This document shows, one piece after another, positions 16,412-24,820 of a stretch of DNA of 64,000 bases (its first letter is position 1; each line of letters opens with the position of its first letter). The stretch comes from Thermohalobaculum sp039180675 (lineage in GTDB: Bacteria > Pseudomonadota > Alphaproteobacteria > Rhodobacterales > Rhodobacteraceae), in NCBI GenBank assembly GCA_039180675.1, contig JBCDDC010000004.1:62001-126000 (forward strand), given 5' to 3'. A program made the position numbers and the translations under genes. Under the pieces are notes generated by a model. That model saw only the letters and a program-made list of their open reading frames with translations, made no database searches and had not been told where the DNA came from.

Positions 16412-17527
16412 TTAGCTGCGTGCCCGCCAGCGGGTCATCACGTCGCCGTCGATCGCACGCTGCTCCACCAGCGCAAATCCGGGGGCGTCGCGCAACTCGT
16501 CGAGCCCGAAGGCTTCGACGACGGCGCGCCCATCACCGCCGATGAGCTTGCCTGCTGAGAAAAGCACTATTTCATCTACCATCTTTTCGCGCAGGAGCGC
16601 CGCCGCGATCCGTCCGCCCCCTTCGCAGAGCACGCGATTGAGCCCGCGCGTGCCAAGCTCGGTTAGCGCGTTGCCGATATCGATCAGCCCGCCCTCGGTA
16701 GAGCGGGTCTCGATCAGGGTGACCCCGGCGCTCTCCAACGCCTTGGCCCGGTCTTCCGGTGCCCCGGAGCGGTGCAGAAGCCAAACCGGGATCTGCGTAG
16801 CAGTCGCCGCGAGTTGGCCCGTGAGCGGCAGCAAAAGCATGCCATCGGCAATGATCCGCACCGGCTGAACCCAATCCCCAGCGAGCCGGACATCGAGCCT
16901 TGGATCGTCGATCCGGGCGGTGCCTGCGCCGACGATTACACCATCCGCCGCCGCGCGCATCAGATGGACATGGCGGCGGGCGGCAGGCCCGGTGATCCAC
17001 CGGCTCTCTCCGGCATGGGTCGCGATCCGCCCATCGAGGGTTGCCGCCAGTTTGAGCGTCACCCAGGGACGGCCGCACCGCTGCCGGGTCAGGAAGCCTG
17101 CGTTCACCGTCTCAGCTTCATCGGCGAGAGTGCCGGTCTCGACGGTAACCCCGGCCTCGCGAAGCATCGCGATCCCGCGGCCCGAGACGCGGGGGTCCGG
17201 ATCCTCGATCGGGCAGACGACCCGGATGATGCCCGCTTCGATCAAGCTTCCTGCGCAGGGCGGTGTCTGGCCGTGATGGGCGCAGGGTTCGAGAGAGACA
17301 TATGCCGTCGCGCCGCGGACAGCCTCATCGCCCCAGACTCCTTTAGCCTGCGCCAGGGCCACCGCCTCGGCATGGGGGCGCCCACCCGGTGCGGTCGCGC
17401 CCCGACCCAGCACTTTGCCGTCTTTCACGATGACCGCGCCGACCGCGGGGTTGGAGGAGACCTGACCCACCCTTCGGCGCGCAAGGCCGATAGCCACGCG
17501 CATCCAGCGGAGATCCTCCGCCGGCAT
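16412..17527 (-). CDS. ribD: Bifunctional diaminohydroxyphosphoribosylaminopyrimidine deaminase / 5-amino-6-(5-phosphoribosylamino)uracil reductase
   Basis: 371 aa from the ATG at 17527. The N-terminal deaminase has the zinc motif GRPHAEAVAL and PCAHHGQTPPC. The C-terminal reductase has RCGRPWVTLKLAATLDGRIA and the CEGGGRIAAALL stretch. It carries out two successive steps of flavin synthesis. The nrdR stop lies 4 bp upstream, so nrdR-ribD form one unit. Length and domain order are standard. Confidence 0.95.
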   Translation of the reverse strand: MPAEDLRWMRVAIGLARRRVGQVSSNPAVGAVIVKDGKVLGRGATAPGGRPHAEAVALAQAKGVWGDEAVRGATAYVSLEPCAHHGQTPPCAGSLIEAGIIRVVCPIEDPDPRVSGRGIAMLREAGVTVETGTLADEAETVNAGFLTRQRCGRPWVTLKLAATLDGRIATHAGESRWITGPAARRHVHLMRAAADGVIVGAGTARIDDPRLDVRLAGDWVQPVRIIADGMLLLPLTGQLAATATQIPVWLLHRSGAPEDRAKALESAGVTLIETRSTEGGLIDIGNALTELGTRGLNRVLCEGGGRIAAALLREKMVDEIVLFSAGKLIGGDGRAVVEAFGLDELRDAPGFALVEQRAIDGDVMTRWRARS

Positions 17528-17531
17528 CGGG

Positions 17532-18005
17532 TTAGTCCTCGTCGTGAACGGTGGCCTTCGGCCGGAGCTCCGCAACGAATTTGTCGAAATCAGCAACTTC
17601 CTGGAAGTTCTTGTAAACGCTCGCGAAACGGACATAGGCGACCGTGTCGATCCGGCTGAGCGTCTCCATTACGATCTCGCCGATCGTGTCGGACGGGATG
17701 TCGGTGTCCCCCATGCTTTCCAGCCGGCGGACGATGCCTGAGATCATCTGCTCGGTGCGCTCCGGCTCGACCGGGCGCTTTTGCAGAGCGATCCGGATCG
17801 AGCGGGCGAGCTTGTCGCGGTCAAACTCCTCACGCTTGCCATTCTTCTTGATAACCACAAGATCGCGGAGTTGGACACGTTCGTAGGTCGTGAACCGCCC
17901 GCCGCAATCAGGACAGGATCGCCGTCTGCGGATCGCAACATGGTCTTCTGCCGGACGCGAATCCTTCACCTGTGTCTCGACACTACCGCAATAGGGACAG
18001 CGCAT
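17532..18005 (-). CDS. nrdR: Transcriptional repressor NrdR
   Basis: 157 aa. A zinc ribbon MRCPYCGS and CPDCGGRF with paired CxxC motifs lies at the start. The ATP-cone follows, with VIKKNGKREEFDRDKLARSI near residue 50. NrdR represses ribonucleotide reductase genes according to ATP/dATP level. It heads the minus-strand nrdR-ribD unit, a common arrangement in alphaproteobacteria. Confidence 0.96.
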   Translation of the reverse strand: MRCPYCGSVETQVKDSRPAEDHVAIRRRRSCPDCGGRFTTYERVQLRDLVVIKKNGKREEFDRDKLARSIRIALQKRPVEPERTEQMISGIVRRLESMGDTDIPSDTIGEIVMETLSRIDTVAYVRFASVYKNFQEVADFDKFVAELRPKATVHDED

Positions 18006-18201
18006 TTCGGCCTCCTTCCACCCCGTGACCCCATTTGTATAGGCGAGATCGAAGGGCTTGTGTAGGGTGGAATGATCAGCCCAAGATCTGCACCTATGAT
18101 GAAATGTTACGGCCCGTCACGCTCTGTTGACTGCCGATTGATGGGACGGCGTTTCATAGGTCAGTATATGAACCGCGCATCTTTCAATCAGGAGACTCCC
18201 C

Positions 18202-18576
18202 ATGAGACGCATTGCAACCGCCGCTCTCGGCGCTGCCGCCTTCTTCGCCGCCTCGCTTGCCCAGGCGGGTGAAACCGGCTCGTTCAAAGGCTTGTCCAAC
18301 CACGTGACCAAGGGTTCGGTCGAAGTCGTCAAGGCCGATGGCGGCTGGGAAATCCACCTGAAGGACGATTTCTGGTTCGATGGAGCCCCGGATCCGCGGG
18401 TAGGGTTTGGTAATGATGGCTCGTTCGTGGATCCGACCGATTTTGAGCCACTGCGGGAGAACGCAGGCGCGCAGGTCTATAAGGTGCCCGCGAATATCGA
18501 CCCGACGCAATTCAACGAAGTCTACATCTGGTGCCGGAAGTTCTCAGTCCCGCTCGGCGTCGCTGCTCTGAACTAA
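18202..18576 (+). CDS. Stand-alone secreted DM13-domain protein
   Basis: 124 aa with a signal peptide ending at AQAGE (about residue 24). The rest is one DM13 domain: FKGLSNHVTKGSVEVVK at the start, LKDDFWFDGAPDPRVGFG in the middle, and EVYIWCRKFSVPLGVAAL with the conserved Cys at the end. DM13 domains have been proposed to act in extracellular redox reactions. Here it stands alone, with no catalytic partner. It is transcribed divergently from nrdR. Function is unproven. Confidence 0.8.
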   Translation: MRRIATAALGAAAFFAASLAQAGETGSFKGLSNHVTKGSVEVVKADGGWEIHLKDDFWFDGAPDPRVGFGNDGSFVDPTDFEPLRENAGAQVYKVPANIDPTQFNEVYIWCRKFSVPLGVAALN

Positions 18577-18667
18577 AGACAGGTTGCGCCGGTCCTCCGG
18601 CGCTCTGCGATCATGGTGGACGGGGAGGGCGGTTTTTAACCATGCCCTCCGCGCCCGTCATGTTGGC

Positions 18668-18862
18668 TTATCCTGGCCCGCCGCGCCGGCTTTTCGCGAA
18701 AGCGGAGCCTGGGCCTGTCAGGATCTTGGTCTCTGCGACCTCCACGCACTGGTTAAAGGCCGCGTTGCCCTTGCCATGCTCGGCCGCGCAGCGTTGCACG
18801 ATGGTTGGCCCGCAAGAGGCCAGCGCCGTTGCCAGCGCGATCGTCAGCAGTCCTACTCGCAT
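18668..18862 (-). CDS. Small secreted lipoprotein
   Basis: 64 aa from the ATG at 18862, preceded by GGAGGAGACG. The lipobox LASC is at residues 14-17, so only about 48 residues remain after processing. Two further cysteines (QRCAAEHG and NQCVEVAE) are spaced so that they could form a disulfide. The tail is Lys/Arg rich. No family is recognised. Its stop lies 91 bp from the DM13 gene end, which it converges on. Confidence 0.6.
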   Translation of the reverse strand: MRVGLLTIALATALASCGPTIVQRCAAEHGKGNAAFNQCVEVAETKILTGPGSAFAKSRRGGPG

Positions 18863-19003
18863 CGTCTCCTCCATAACTGGACCCTGACAATGGCGGGTGG
18901 ACACGCGGGTTCCTATAACCTCTCGCGCGAATGGGATGTCACGTGATGGAATCTGACCCGCGCTGATTGCAATGCGGCGCGGGCTCAACGCGGGGCTGTC
19001 GAA

Positions 19004-19681
19004 TCAAACGTGCTTGCCTCCAGCGATCTCGTTGGCAAACCCGTGGTTTTTGTCGCGATGCCCGGCCTCGTCCTCGCGCACGACCAGGATCACATCGCGA
19101 AGGCGCGCGCCCGCTGGCAGCCCCCAATAGTCCAGCGCGATCCTGGGAGCGGGGACATTTTCCTGCCGCCCAGCATCGACCTCGTCCAGATACTGGGTGT
19201 AGCTGACGACCGCCTCCTCCTCGAGATAGCCGACCACCCGGTGCGCAGTGCGCGGCGCAAAGAGGTAGAGGAAAAAGTAGAAATTGAAGAAGATCGCCTG
19301 TGCGACCATGATCAGCCCGCGCTCGAATACCGTCGGTTGCGCGATCTGAATGAAGGTCATCAGATGCATGCGCTCGTTCTCGGCCTCGTCGAGCAATTCG
19401 CGGATCCAGCCCTGATCGTCGCGGATGTGGCGGATCGCCTTGAGATGCTGGAGCAGACCACCCACCATGCCCGGCACGGCGGCGACGGTCTCCAGAACGA
19501 CCGCCCGGTGTCCGTATCGTTTTGCGAAGAATGCATCCGCGAAGACGCGCATGAACTTCACGAGACGCAGGGCAAGACGGTCATGAATATCCTGAGGCTC
19601 AAAATGCGGATCGCCTGCCGGGGTGTCGGCCAGCGGCGCATCAGCGATTGCGGGTGTTCTGACTTTCGTTGTGTCGAGCAT
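19004..19681 (-). CDS. aox: Alternative oxidase (cyanide-insensitive ubiquinol oxidase)
   Basis: 225 aa from the ATG at 19681, behind GGAGG. The diiron ligand motifs are intact and in order: LETVAAVPGMV, NERMHLMTF, LEEEAVVSYT and REDEAGHRD. AOX oxidises ubiquinol with oxygen without pumping protons. Helices around HMIRD and FFNFYFFLYL form the membrane-facing region. It is best known in mitochondria and occurs in some marine alphaproteobacteria. It appears monocistronic and sits behind the strong glyA terminator. Confidence 0.93.
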   Translation of the reverse strand: MLDTTKVRTPAIADAPLADTPAGDPHFEPQDIHDRLALRLVKFMRVFADAFFAKRYGHRAVVLETVAAVPGMVGGLLQHLKAIRHIRDDQGWIRELLDEAENERMHLMTFIQIAQPTVFERGLIMVAQAIFFNFYFFLYLFAPRTAHRVVGYLEEEAVVSYTQYLDEVDAGRQENVPAPRIALDYWGLPAGARLRDVILVVREDEAGHRDKNHGFANEIAGGKHV

Positions 19682-19788
19682 GGGTCTGCCTCCGTCGTTA
19701 CAGCCCAAAAATTGGGTCCGGTTCCCCGTCGGCAAGAGGGCTGCGACCAGATGGTGCAGGTGCGAAAAGCCGCATCTCGACGAGGCAG

Positions 19789-19824
19789 AAAAAAGCCCCG
19801 CGGGAGAGAGGTCTCCCGCGGGGC
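19789..19824 (-). terminator. Strong intrinsic terminator of glyA
   Basis: On the minus strand, 24 bp after the glyA stop, a perfect 12-bp stem GCCCCGCGGGAG/CTCCCGCGGGGC (19795-19824) closes a 6-nt loop and is followed by TTTTTT. Confidence 0.92.
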
Positions 19825-19847
19825 TTCAATGGTTTTTGGTTTTAATG

Positions 19848-21143
19848 TCAGAGGCTTGCGTAGATCGGAAAACGGTCGCAGAGCGCCTGAACCTTGCCCT
19901 TCACTGCCTCCTCGACGGCGCCGTTGCCGTCTTCGCCATTAGCGGCGAGGCCGTCGACGACTTCGCATATCAGGCGGGCGATCTGGCGGAACTCCTCTTC
20001 CCCGAACCCGCGCGTTGTGCCGGCGGGTGAGCCGAGACGCAGGCCGGAGGTGACCATCGGCGGCTCAGGGTCAAACGGGATCCCGTTCTTGTTGCAGGTG
20101 ATGTGGGCGCGAAGCAACGCCTGCTCGGCCGCGTTGCCCTTCACGCCCTTGGGCCGCAGGTCGACGAGGCAGAGATGCGTGTCAGTGCCGCCGGTAACGA
20201 TGTCGAGGCCGCCCTTGATCAACTCGTCAGCGAGCGCCTGCGCGTTGGCGACGACCTGCGCGATATAGGCGCGATACTCCGGGCGCAGCGCTTCGCCGAA
20301 GGCGACGGCCTTGGCCGCGATCACATGCATCAGCGGGCCGCCCTGAAGGCCGGGGAACACCGCCGAGTTGATCTTCTTCGCCAGCGCCTCGTCATTGGTG
20401 AGGATGATGCCGCCCCGCGGCCCGCGCAGGGTCTTATGCGTGGTCGACGTCGCGACATGACAATGATCGAGCGGGTTGGGATGCGCGCCGCCCGCGACGA
20501 GGCCCGAGAAATGGGCCATGTCCACATGCAGGATCGCACCGACACTGTCGGCGATCTCGCGGAACTTCTTGAAGTCGATCACGCGCGGCACGGCCGAGCC
20601 ACCGGCATATATGAGCTCCGGCTTGTGCTCCTCGGCCAGTTTCGCGACCATGTCGTAGTCGATACGCTGATCTTCCTTGGAGACACCGTACTGGACCGCG
20701 TTGAACCACTTACCCGAGAGGTTCGGCTTCGCGCCATGGGTCAGGTGCCCGCCCGAGGCGAGATCCATGCCGAGGATCGTCGCACCCGGCTTGATCGTCG
20801 CCAGCATTACTGCCTGATTGGCCTGCGCGCCGGAATGAGGCTGTACGTTCGCGAAGCCGCAGTTGAACAGCTTGCAAATCCGCTCGATCGCGAGGCTCTC
20901 GGCGACATCCACATGCTGGCAGCCCGCATAGTAGCGTCGGCCGGGATAGCCCTCGGCGTACTTGTTGGTCATGACGGAGCCCTGCGCTTCCATCACGGCC
21001 TTGGAGACGATGTTTTCCGACGCGATCAGCTCGATCTCGTCGCGCTGGCGGCCAAGCTCATCGTTGATCGAACCATAGAGCTCCGGGTCCCTGCTGGAGA
21101 GATCCTCGGTAAAAAATCCTGCGTCACGGATGGTCGCGTCCAT
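19848..21143 (-). CDS. glyA: Serine hydroxymethyltransferase
   Basis: 431 aa from the ATG at 21143. The PLP-binding segment VATSTTHKTLRGPRGG with the catalytic Lys lies near residue 238. Also visible are the ELIASENIVSKAVMEAQGS N-terminal signature and PSGAQANQAV region (read PHSGAQANQAVM). It interconverts serine and glycine and makes 5,10-methylene-THF. The length is normal. It is transcribed alone, with the strong terminator downstream. Confidence 0.97.
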   Translation of the reverse strand: MDATIRDAGFFTEDLSSRDPELYGSINDELGRQRDEIELIASENIVSKAVMEAQGSVMTNKYAEGYPGRRYYAGCQHVDVAESLAIERICKLFNCGFANVQPHSGAQANQAVMLATIKPGATILGMDLASGGHLTHGAKPNLSGKWFNAVQYGVSKEDQRIDYDMVAKLAEEHKPELIYAGGSAVPRVIDFKKFREIADSVGAILHVDMAHFSGLVAGGAHPNPLDHCHVATSTTHKTLRGPRGGIILTNDEALAKKINSAVFPGLQGGPLMHVIAAKAVAFGEALRPEYRAYIAQVVANAQALADELIKGGLDIVTGGTDTHLCLVDLRPKGVKGNAAEQALLRAHITCNKNGIPFDPEPPMVTSGLRLGSPAGTTRGFGEEEFRQIARLICEVVDGLAANGEDGNGAVEEAVKGKVQALCDRFPIYASL

Positions 21144-21348
21144 CGATGCGTCTCCTCTGATTGAACGGCGGGGCGATAGCACAGGACGAGATAGCGCGCT
21201 ATTCAGATTTTGTGCCTATCGGGAAAAAGTTTCTTATAGGAAACACACGCCGCTGGCGCTGATCTTTGCGAGAGCGTTGCCGGATCATTCGCCGCGGGGT
21301 AGAATCGCACCACAGAATGTTTCGCGTGAGAAACGCGCGGGGGACGAC

Positions 21349-22116
21349 GTGAGCATTGAACGTATCTGTTTTCTGGCGAGCGGATCGCCGGTCGCCCAAG
21401 AAGCACTGGGCACGCTTCGACAAAAATTCGGTCAGGTTCCCCCGGACGAGGCGGATGTCATCGTCGCCCTGGGTGGCGACGGGTTCATGCTGCACACCCT
21501 GCATTCCACCATGGATCTGCGCGCGCCGGTCTATGGCATGAACAAGGGCTCCGTCGGCTTTCTGATGAACGACTATGCCGAGGATGACCTGATGGCGAAG
21601 TTGAAAAGCGCCAATCAGGCCGTCATCAACCCCCTGCGCATGATCGCCCATGACGCGATGGAGCGGAGAACCGAGGCGCTGGCGATCAACGAGGTGAGCT
21701 TGCTTCGAGAGCGCGGGCAGGCCGCAAAGATCCGGATCCTGATCGACGACAGCGAGATGATGGAGGAGCTGATCTGTGACGGAATCCTTGTGGCGACACC
21801 GGCGGGCTCGACGGCTTACAACCTCTCCGCCCACGGGCCGATCCTGCCGATCAGCGCGCAGCTTATGGCGATGACGCCGATCTCGGCCTTCCGGCCAAGG
21901 CGCTGGCGCGGCGCGATCCTGCCATGGAATACCACCATCACCTTCGAGATCCGCGAGCAGGCGAAGCGCCCGGTTCTGGCGACGGCGGATCACGTCGAGG
22001 TCCGCGATGTCGCCAGGGTGCAGATCGCCTCGGCGCCCGAAATCCAACTCAGGCTGCTCTATGACCCGGGCCACGGGCTGGAGGAGCGGCTGCTGCGCGA
22101 GCAGTTCACGGCCTGA
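21349..22116 (+). CDS. nadK: NAD kinase
   Basis: 255 aa from the GTG at 21349, preceded by GGGGGACGAC. The GGDGFMLHTLH motif near residue 41 carries the catalytic Asp, and INEVSLLRE and TPAGSTAYNLSAHGPILP complete the ATP-NAD kinase signature. It phosphorylates NAD to NADP. The upstream frame is open but has no sign of coding. It converges on hutF. Confidence 0.94.
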   Translation: MSIERICFLASGSPVAQEALGTLRQKFGQVPPDEADVIVALGGDGFMLHTLHSTMDLRAPVYGMNKGSVGFLMNDYAEDDLMAKLKSANQAVINPLRMIAHDAMERRTEALAINEVSLLRERGQAAKIRILIDDSEMMEELICDGILVATPAGSTAYNLSAHGPILPISAQLMAMTPISAFRPRRWRGAILPWNTTITFEIREQAKRPVLATADHVEVRDVARVQIASAPEIQLRLLYDPGHGLEERLLREQFTA

Positions 22117-22181
22117 GTGCGACAATTCTCTACATGGTCCTCGAGTACCGGCTGGGACGTCCGGAAGATCGCGAGCGAATG

Positions 22182-23543
22182 CTAAATCCGACCGAGTAAT
22201 CCAGTCAGGGTGGCCTTGTAGCGCGCAGTCAGCTCCTCATGCCGGATATGCCGTCCCGCACGCACCATGTGCCGGCCAGCGGACCAGACATCGCTGATCG
22301 CGCCCCTCGCGTGGCCGAATATCCAGCTGTCCAGCAGGGCATCCCCATTCCGCCCGATCAGATCGGGGTGCTCGGTGTCGAGAGCGAGTAGATCGGCCAG
22401 AGCGCCCTCCGCCAGCCTCCCGGCATCGCGGGCGGCGGCCTGCGCGCCTCCTCTTGCCGCTTCCTCGAGTAAGAGCCGCCCTGTCGAGCGGTCTTCACCC
22501 GCCAAGACAGCGCGGGCACTGCGTGCGAGGCGCTGGGAGTACTCAAGCTGGCGCAGCTCGCCCGCAAGAGTGACCTGCACGTTCGAATCTGTGCCGACAC
22601 CGAAACGGCCCCCGACGGAGAGATAGTCCGCACCGTTGAAGATCCCGTCGCCCAGATTGGCCTCGGTGATCGGGCAGAGACCCGCGACCGCATGGCTGGC
22701 CGCGACGGCCTCCGTCTCCTGCGGGCGCATATGGGTGGCATGGATCAGGCACCATTGCGGGCCAACGGCGTGGTTTGCCATCAGCCAGTCGACGGGTCGG
22801 GCACCGTGGGCAGCCTGGACCTCCTCGATCTCTGCCGTCTGCTCCGCGATGTGGATGTGGATCGGTCGCGCACCGGCCAGATCGACGGCGGCTGCGAAGT
22901 GATCCGGCCCCACCGCGCGCAGTGAATGGGGCGCTATGCCGATAGCGGCATCCTCGGGCAGGGCGGCGATGGCCCGTTCCGCACCGTCCATCAGCGCGGC
23001 AAACCCGTCGAAATCATTGCCAAAGCGGCGCTGGCCGCCTTCCAGTGGGCGACCGTCACAACCGCCTTGGGTGTAGAGGACTGGGAGCAGGGTCAGGCCG
23101 ATCCCGGTCTGATCCGCCGCCGCCGCGATCCGGGCCGACATCTCGGCGCGGTTGTCATAAGGCACGCCGTTGGAGCCATGGTGGAGATAGTGGAACTCCG
23201 CCACCGCGCCGTAGCCCGCCTCCAGCATCTCCATCTGGACAAAGGCGGCGATCGTCTCGACCTCGTCGGGCGCGAGGTGTTCGACGAAGCGGTACATCCA
23301 TGTCCGCCAGGTCCAGAAACTGTCGCGCCCATCCGGACCCCGCGCCTCTGTAAGCCCCGCCATGGCGCGCTGGAAGACGTGGGAGTGGAGGTTCACCGGC
23401 GCGGGCAACAAGATGCCAACGCGATGGCCTGCGGGCTCCGCGCCGAGTGTAATCGCCGCAATACGGCCCTGCTCTAGGCGGATCAGCACCCGTTCGGCCC
23501 AACCATCGGGCAGAAGCGCGTGTTCGGCCCAGATCTCGGTCAT
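22182..23543 (-). CDS. hutF: Formimidoylglutamate deiminase
   Basis: 453 aa from the ATG at 23543. The amidohydrolase fold shows PVNLHSHVFQRAMAG (metal-binding HxH) near residue 60, HIAEQTAEIEE, and HATHMRPQETEAVA. HutF converts N-formimidoylglutamate to N-formylglutamate plus ammonia, which defines the five-step histidine pathway. The next enzyme, HutG, is not in this window. The gene is divergent from hutI with 80 bp between start codons. Confidence 0.92.
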   Translation of the reverse strand: MTEIWAEHALLPDGWAERVLIRLEQGRIAAITLGAEPAGHRVGILLPAPVNLHSHVFQRAMAGLTEARGPDGRDSFWTWRTWMYRFVEHLAPDEVETIAAFVQMEMLEAGYGAVAEFHYLHHGSNGVPYDNRAEMSARIAAAADQTGIGLTLLPVLYTQGGCDGRPLEGGQRRFGNDFDGFAALMDGAERAIAALPEDAAIGIAPHSLRAVGPDHFAAAVDLAGARPIHIHIAEQTAEIEEVQAAHGARPVDWLMANHAVGPQWCLIHATHMRPQETEAVAASHAVAGLCPITEANLGDGIFNGADYLSVGGRFGVGTDSNVQVTLAGELRQLEYSQRLARSARAVLAGEDRSTGRLLLEEAARGGAQAAARDAGRLAEGALADLLALDTEHPDLIGRNGDALLDSWIFGHARGAISDVWSAGRHMVRAGRHIRHEELTARYKATLTGLLGRI

Positions 23544-23623
23544 CCGCTTCCCCCTGTTGACGCGACTCGGATTGCGCTTTCTGGTTTTACGCCTGTTCCC
23601 GCGCCCGGCCAACGAGGTCACCG

Positions 23624-24820
23624 ATGCCTGCCCGACTGTTCACAAACGCGACGCTCGCCACCATGGCGGGGGCGGAAGCCTATGGCCTGATCCCCGATGG
23701 CGCCGTGATGATCGACGGGGAGCGGATCGCCTGGGTTGGAGCGCAATCGGATCTGCCCGCCGAATATGCGGGACTAGAGGCGGAGGATGTCGCGGGGCGG
23801 CTCATCACGCCTGCGCCGATCGACTGTCACACCCACCTCGTCTTCGGTGGCAACCGGGCGCGCGAGTTCGAGATGCGGTTGGAGGGTGCAAGTTATGAGG
23901 AGGTCGCCCGCGCCGGTGGTGGTATCGTCTCGACCGTCAAGGCGACGCGGGAGGCGAGTGAGGAGGAACTGGTCGAGGGCGCGCTGCCCCGGCTCGATGC
24001 CCTGATCGCCGAGGGCATCACGACGGTCGAGATCAAATCGGGCTACGGACTCGATATTGAGACCGAGTTCCGGATGCTTCGCGCGGCACGGCGACTGGCA
24101 GACCTGCGGCCTGTTCGGGTTGAACTCACTTACCTGGGCGCCCACGCGATCCCGCCTGAATACGCCGGGCGGGAAGACGCATTCATCGATGAGGTCGTTT
24201 TGCCGAGCCTCGATCGGGCCGACGGGCTCTTCAACACCGTCGATGGCTTCTGCGAGGGGATTGCTTTCTCGCCGGACCAGATCCGCCGGGTGTTCGAGGC
24301 TGCGAAGGTGAAGGGCATGCGGGTGAAGCTCCATGCCGAGCAGCTCTCCAACCTCGGCGGCGCGGCATTGGCGGCGGAGTTCGGGGCGCTTTCAGCGGAT
24401 CATCTGGAATATCTTGACGACGCCGGGATCGCTGCGATGGCGCAGGCCGGAACCGTGGCGGTTCTTCTGCCCGGAGCCTTCTACACGCTGCGAGAGGCAC
24501 GGCTGCCGCCCGTTCAGGGATTGCGCGATGCGGGCGTGCCGATTGCCCTGGCCACCGATTGCAATCCGGGGTCATCGCCGCTCACGTCCATCCTGCTCAC
24601 GCTCAACATGGCCTGCACGCTGTTTCGGATGACGCCCGAGGAAGCGCTGGCCGGGATCACCCGGAATGCCGCGCGGGCGCTGGGGCGGGAGGACCTTGGC
24701 ACCATCGAGGCGGGCAAGATCGCCGATCTTGCGATCTGGGATGTCGAGCATCCGGCCGAACTCAGCTACCGGATCGGGTTCAACCCGCTGCATCGGCGGA
24801 TCTTCGGAGGCGCGGGATGA
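23624..24820 (+). CDS. hutI: Imidazolonepropionase
   Basis: 398 aa from the ATG at 23624. The metal-binding motif PIDCHTHLVFGGNRA lies near residue 65, the VEIKSGYGLDIETE strand near 135, and the ATDCNPGSSPL segment near 305. HutI opens the ring of imidazolonepropionate to N-formimidoylglutamate. Its stop overlaps the hutH start (ATGA), indicating translational coupling. Length is standard. Confidence 0.96.
   Translation: MPARLFTNATLATMAGAEAYGLIPDGAVMIDGERIAWVGAQSDLPAEYAGLEAEDVAGRLITPAPIDCHTHLVFGGNRAREFEMRLEGASYEEVARAGGGIVSTVKATREASEEELVEGALPRLDALIAEGITTVEIKSGYGLDIETEFRMLRAARRLADLRPVRVELTYLGAHAIPPEYAGREDAFIDEVVLPSLDRADGLFNTVDGFCEGIAFSPDQIRRVFEAAKVKGMRVKLHAEQLSNLGGAALAAEFGALSADHLEYLDDAGIAAMAQAGTVAVLLPGAFYTLREARLPPVQGLRDAGVPIALATDCNPGSSPLTSILLTLNMACTLFRMTPEEALAGITRNAARALGREDLGTIEAGKIADLAIWDVEHPAELSYRIGFNPLHRRIFGGAG

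Noticed and set aside
23544..23623. TTGACG near 23558 in the hutF-hutI gap as a hut promoter
   Set aside because: A -35-like box is visible but no convincing -10 at the right distance, so no promoter was called.
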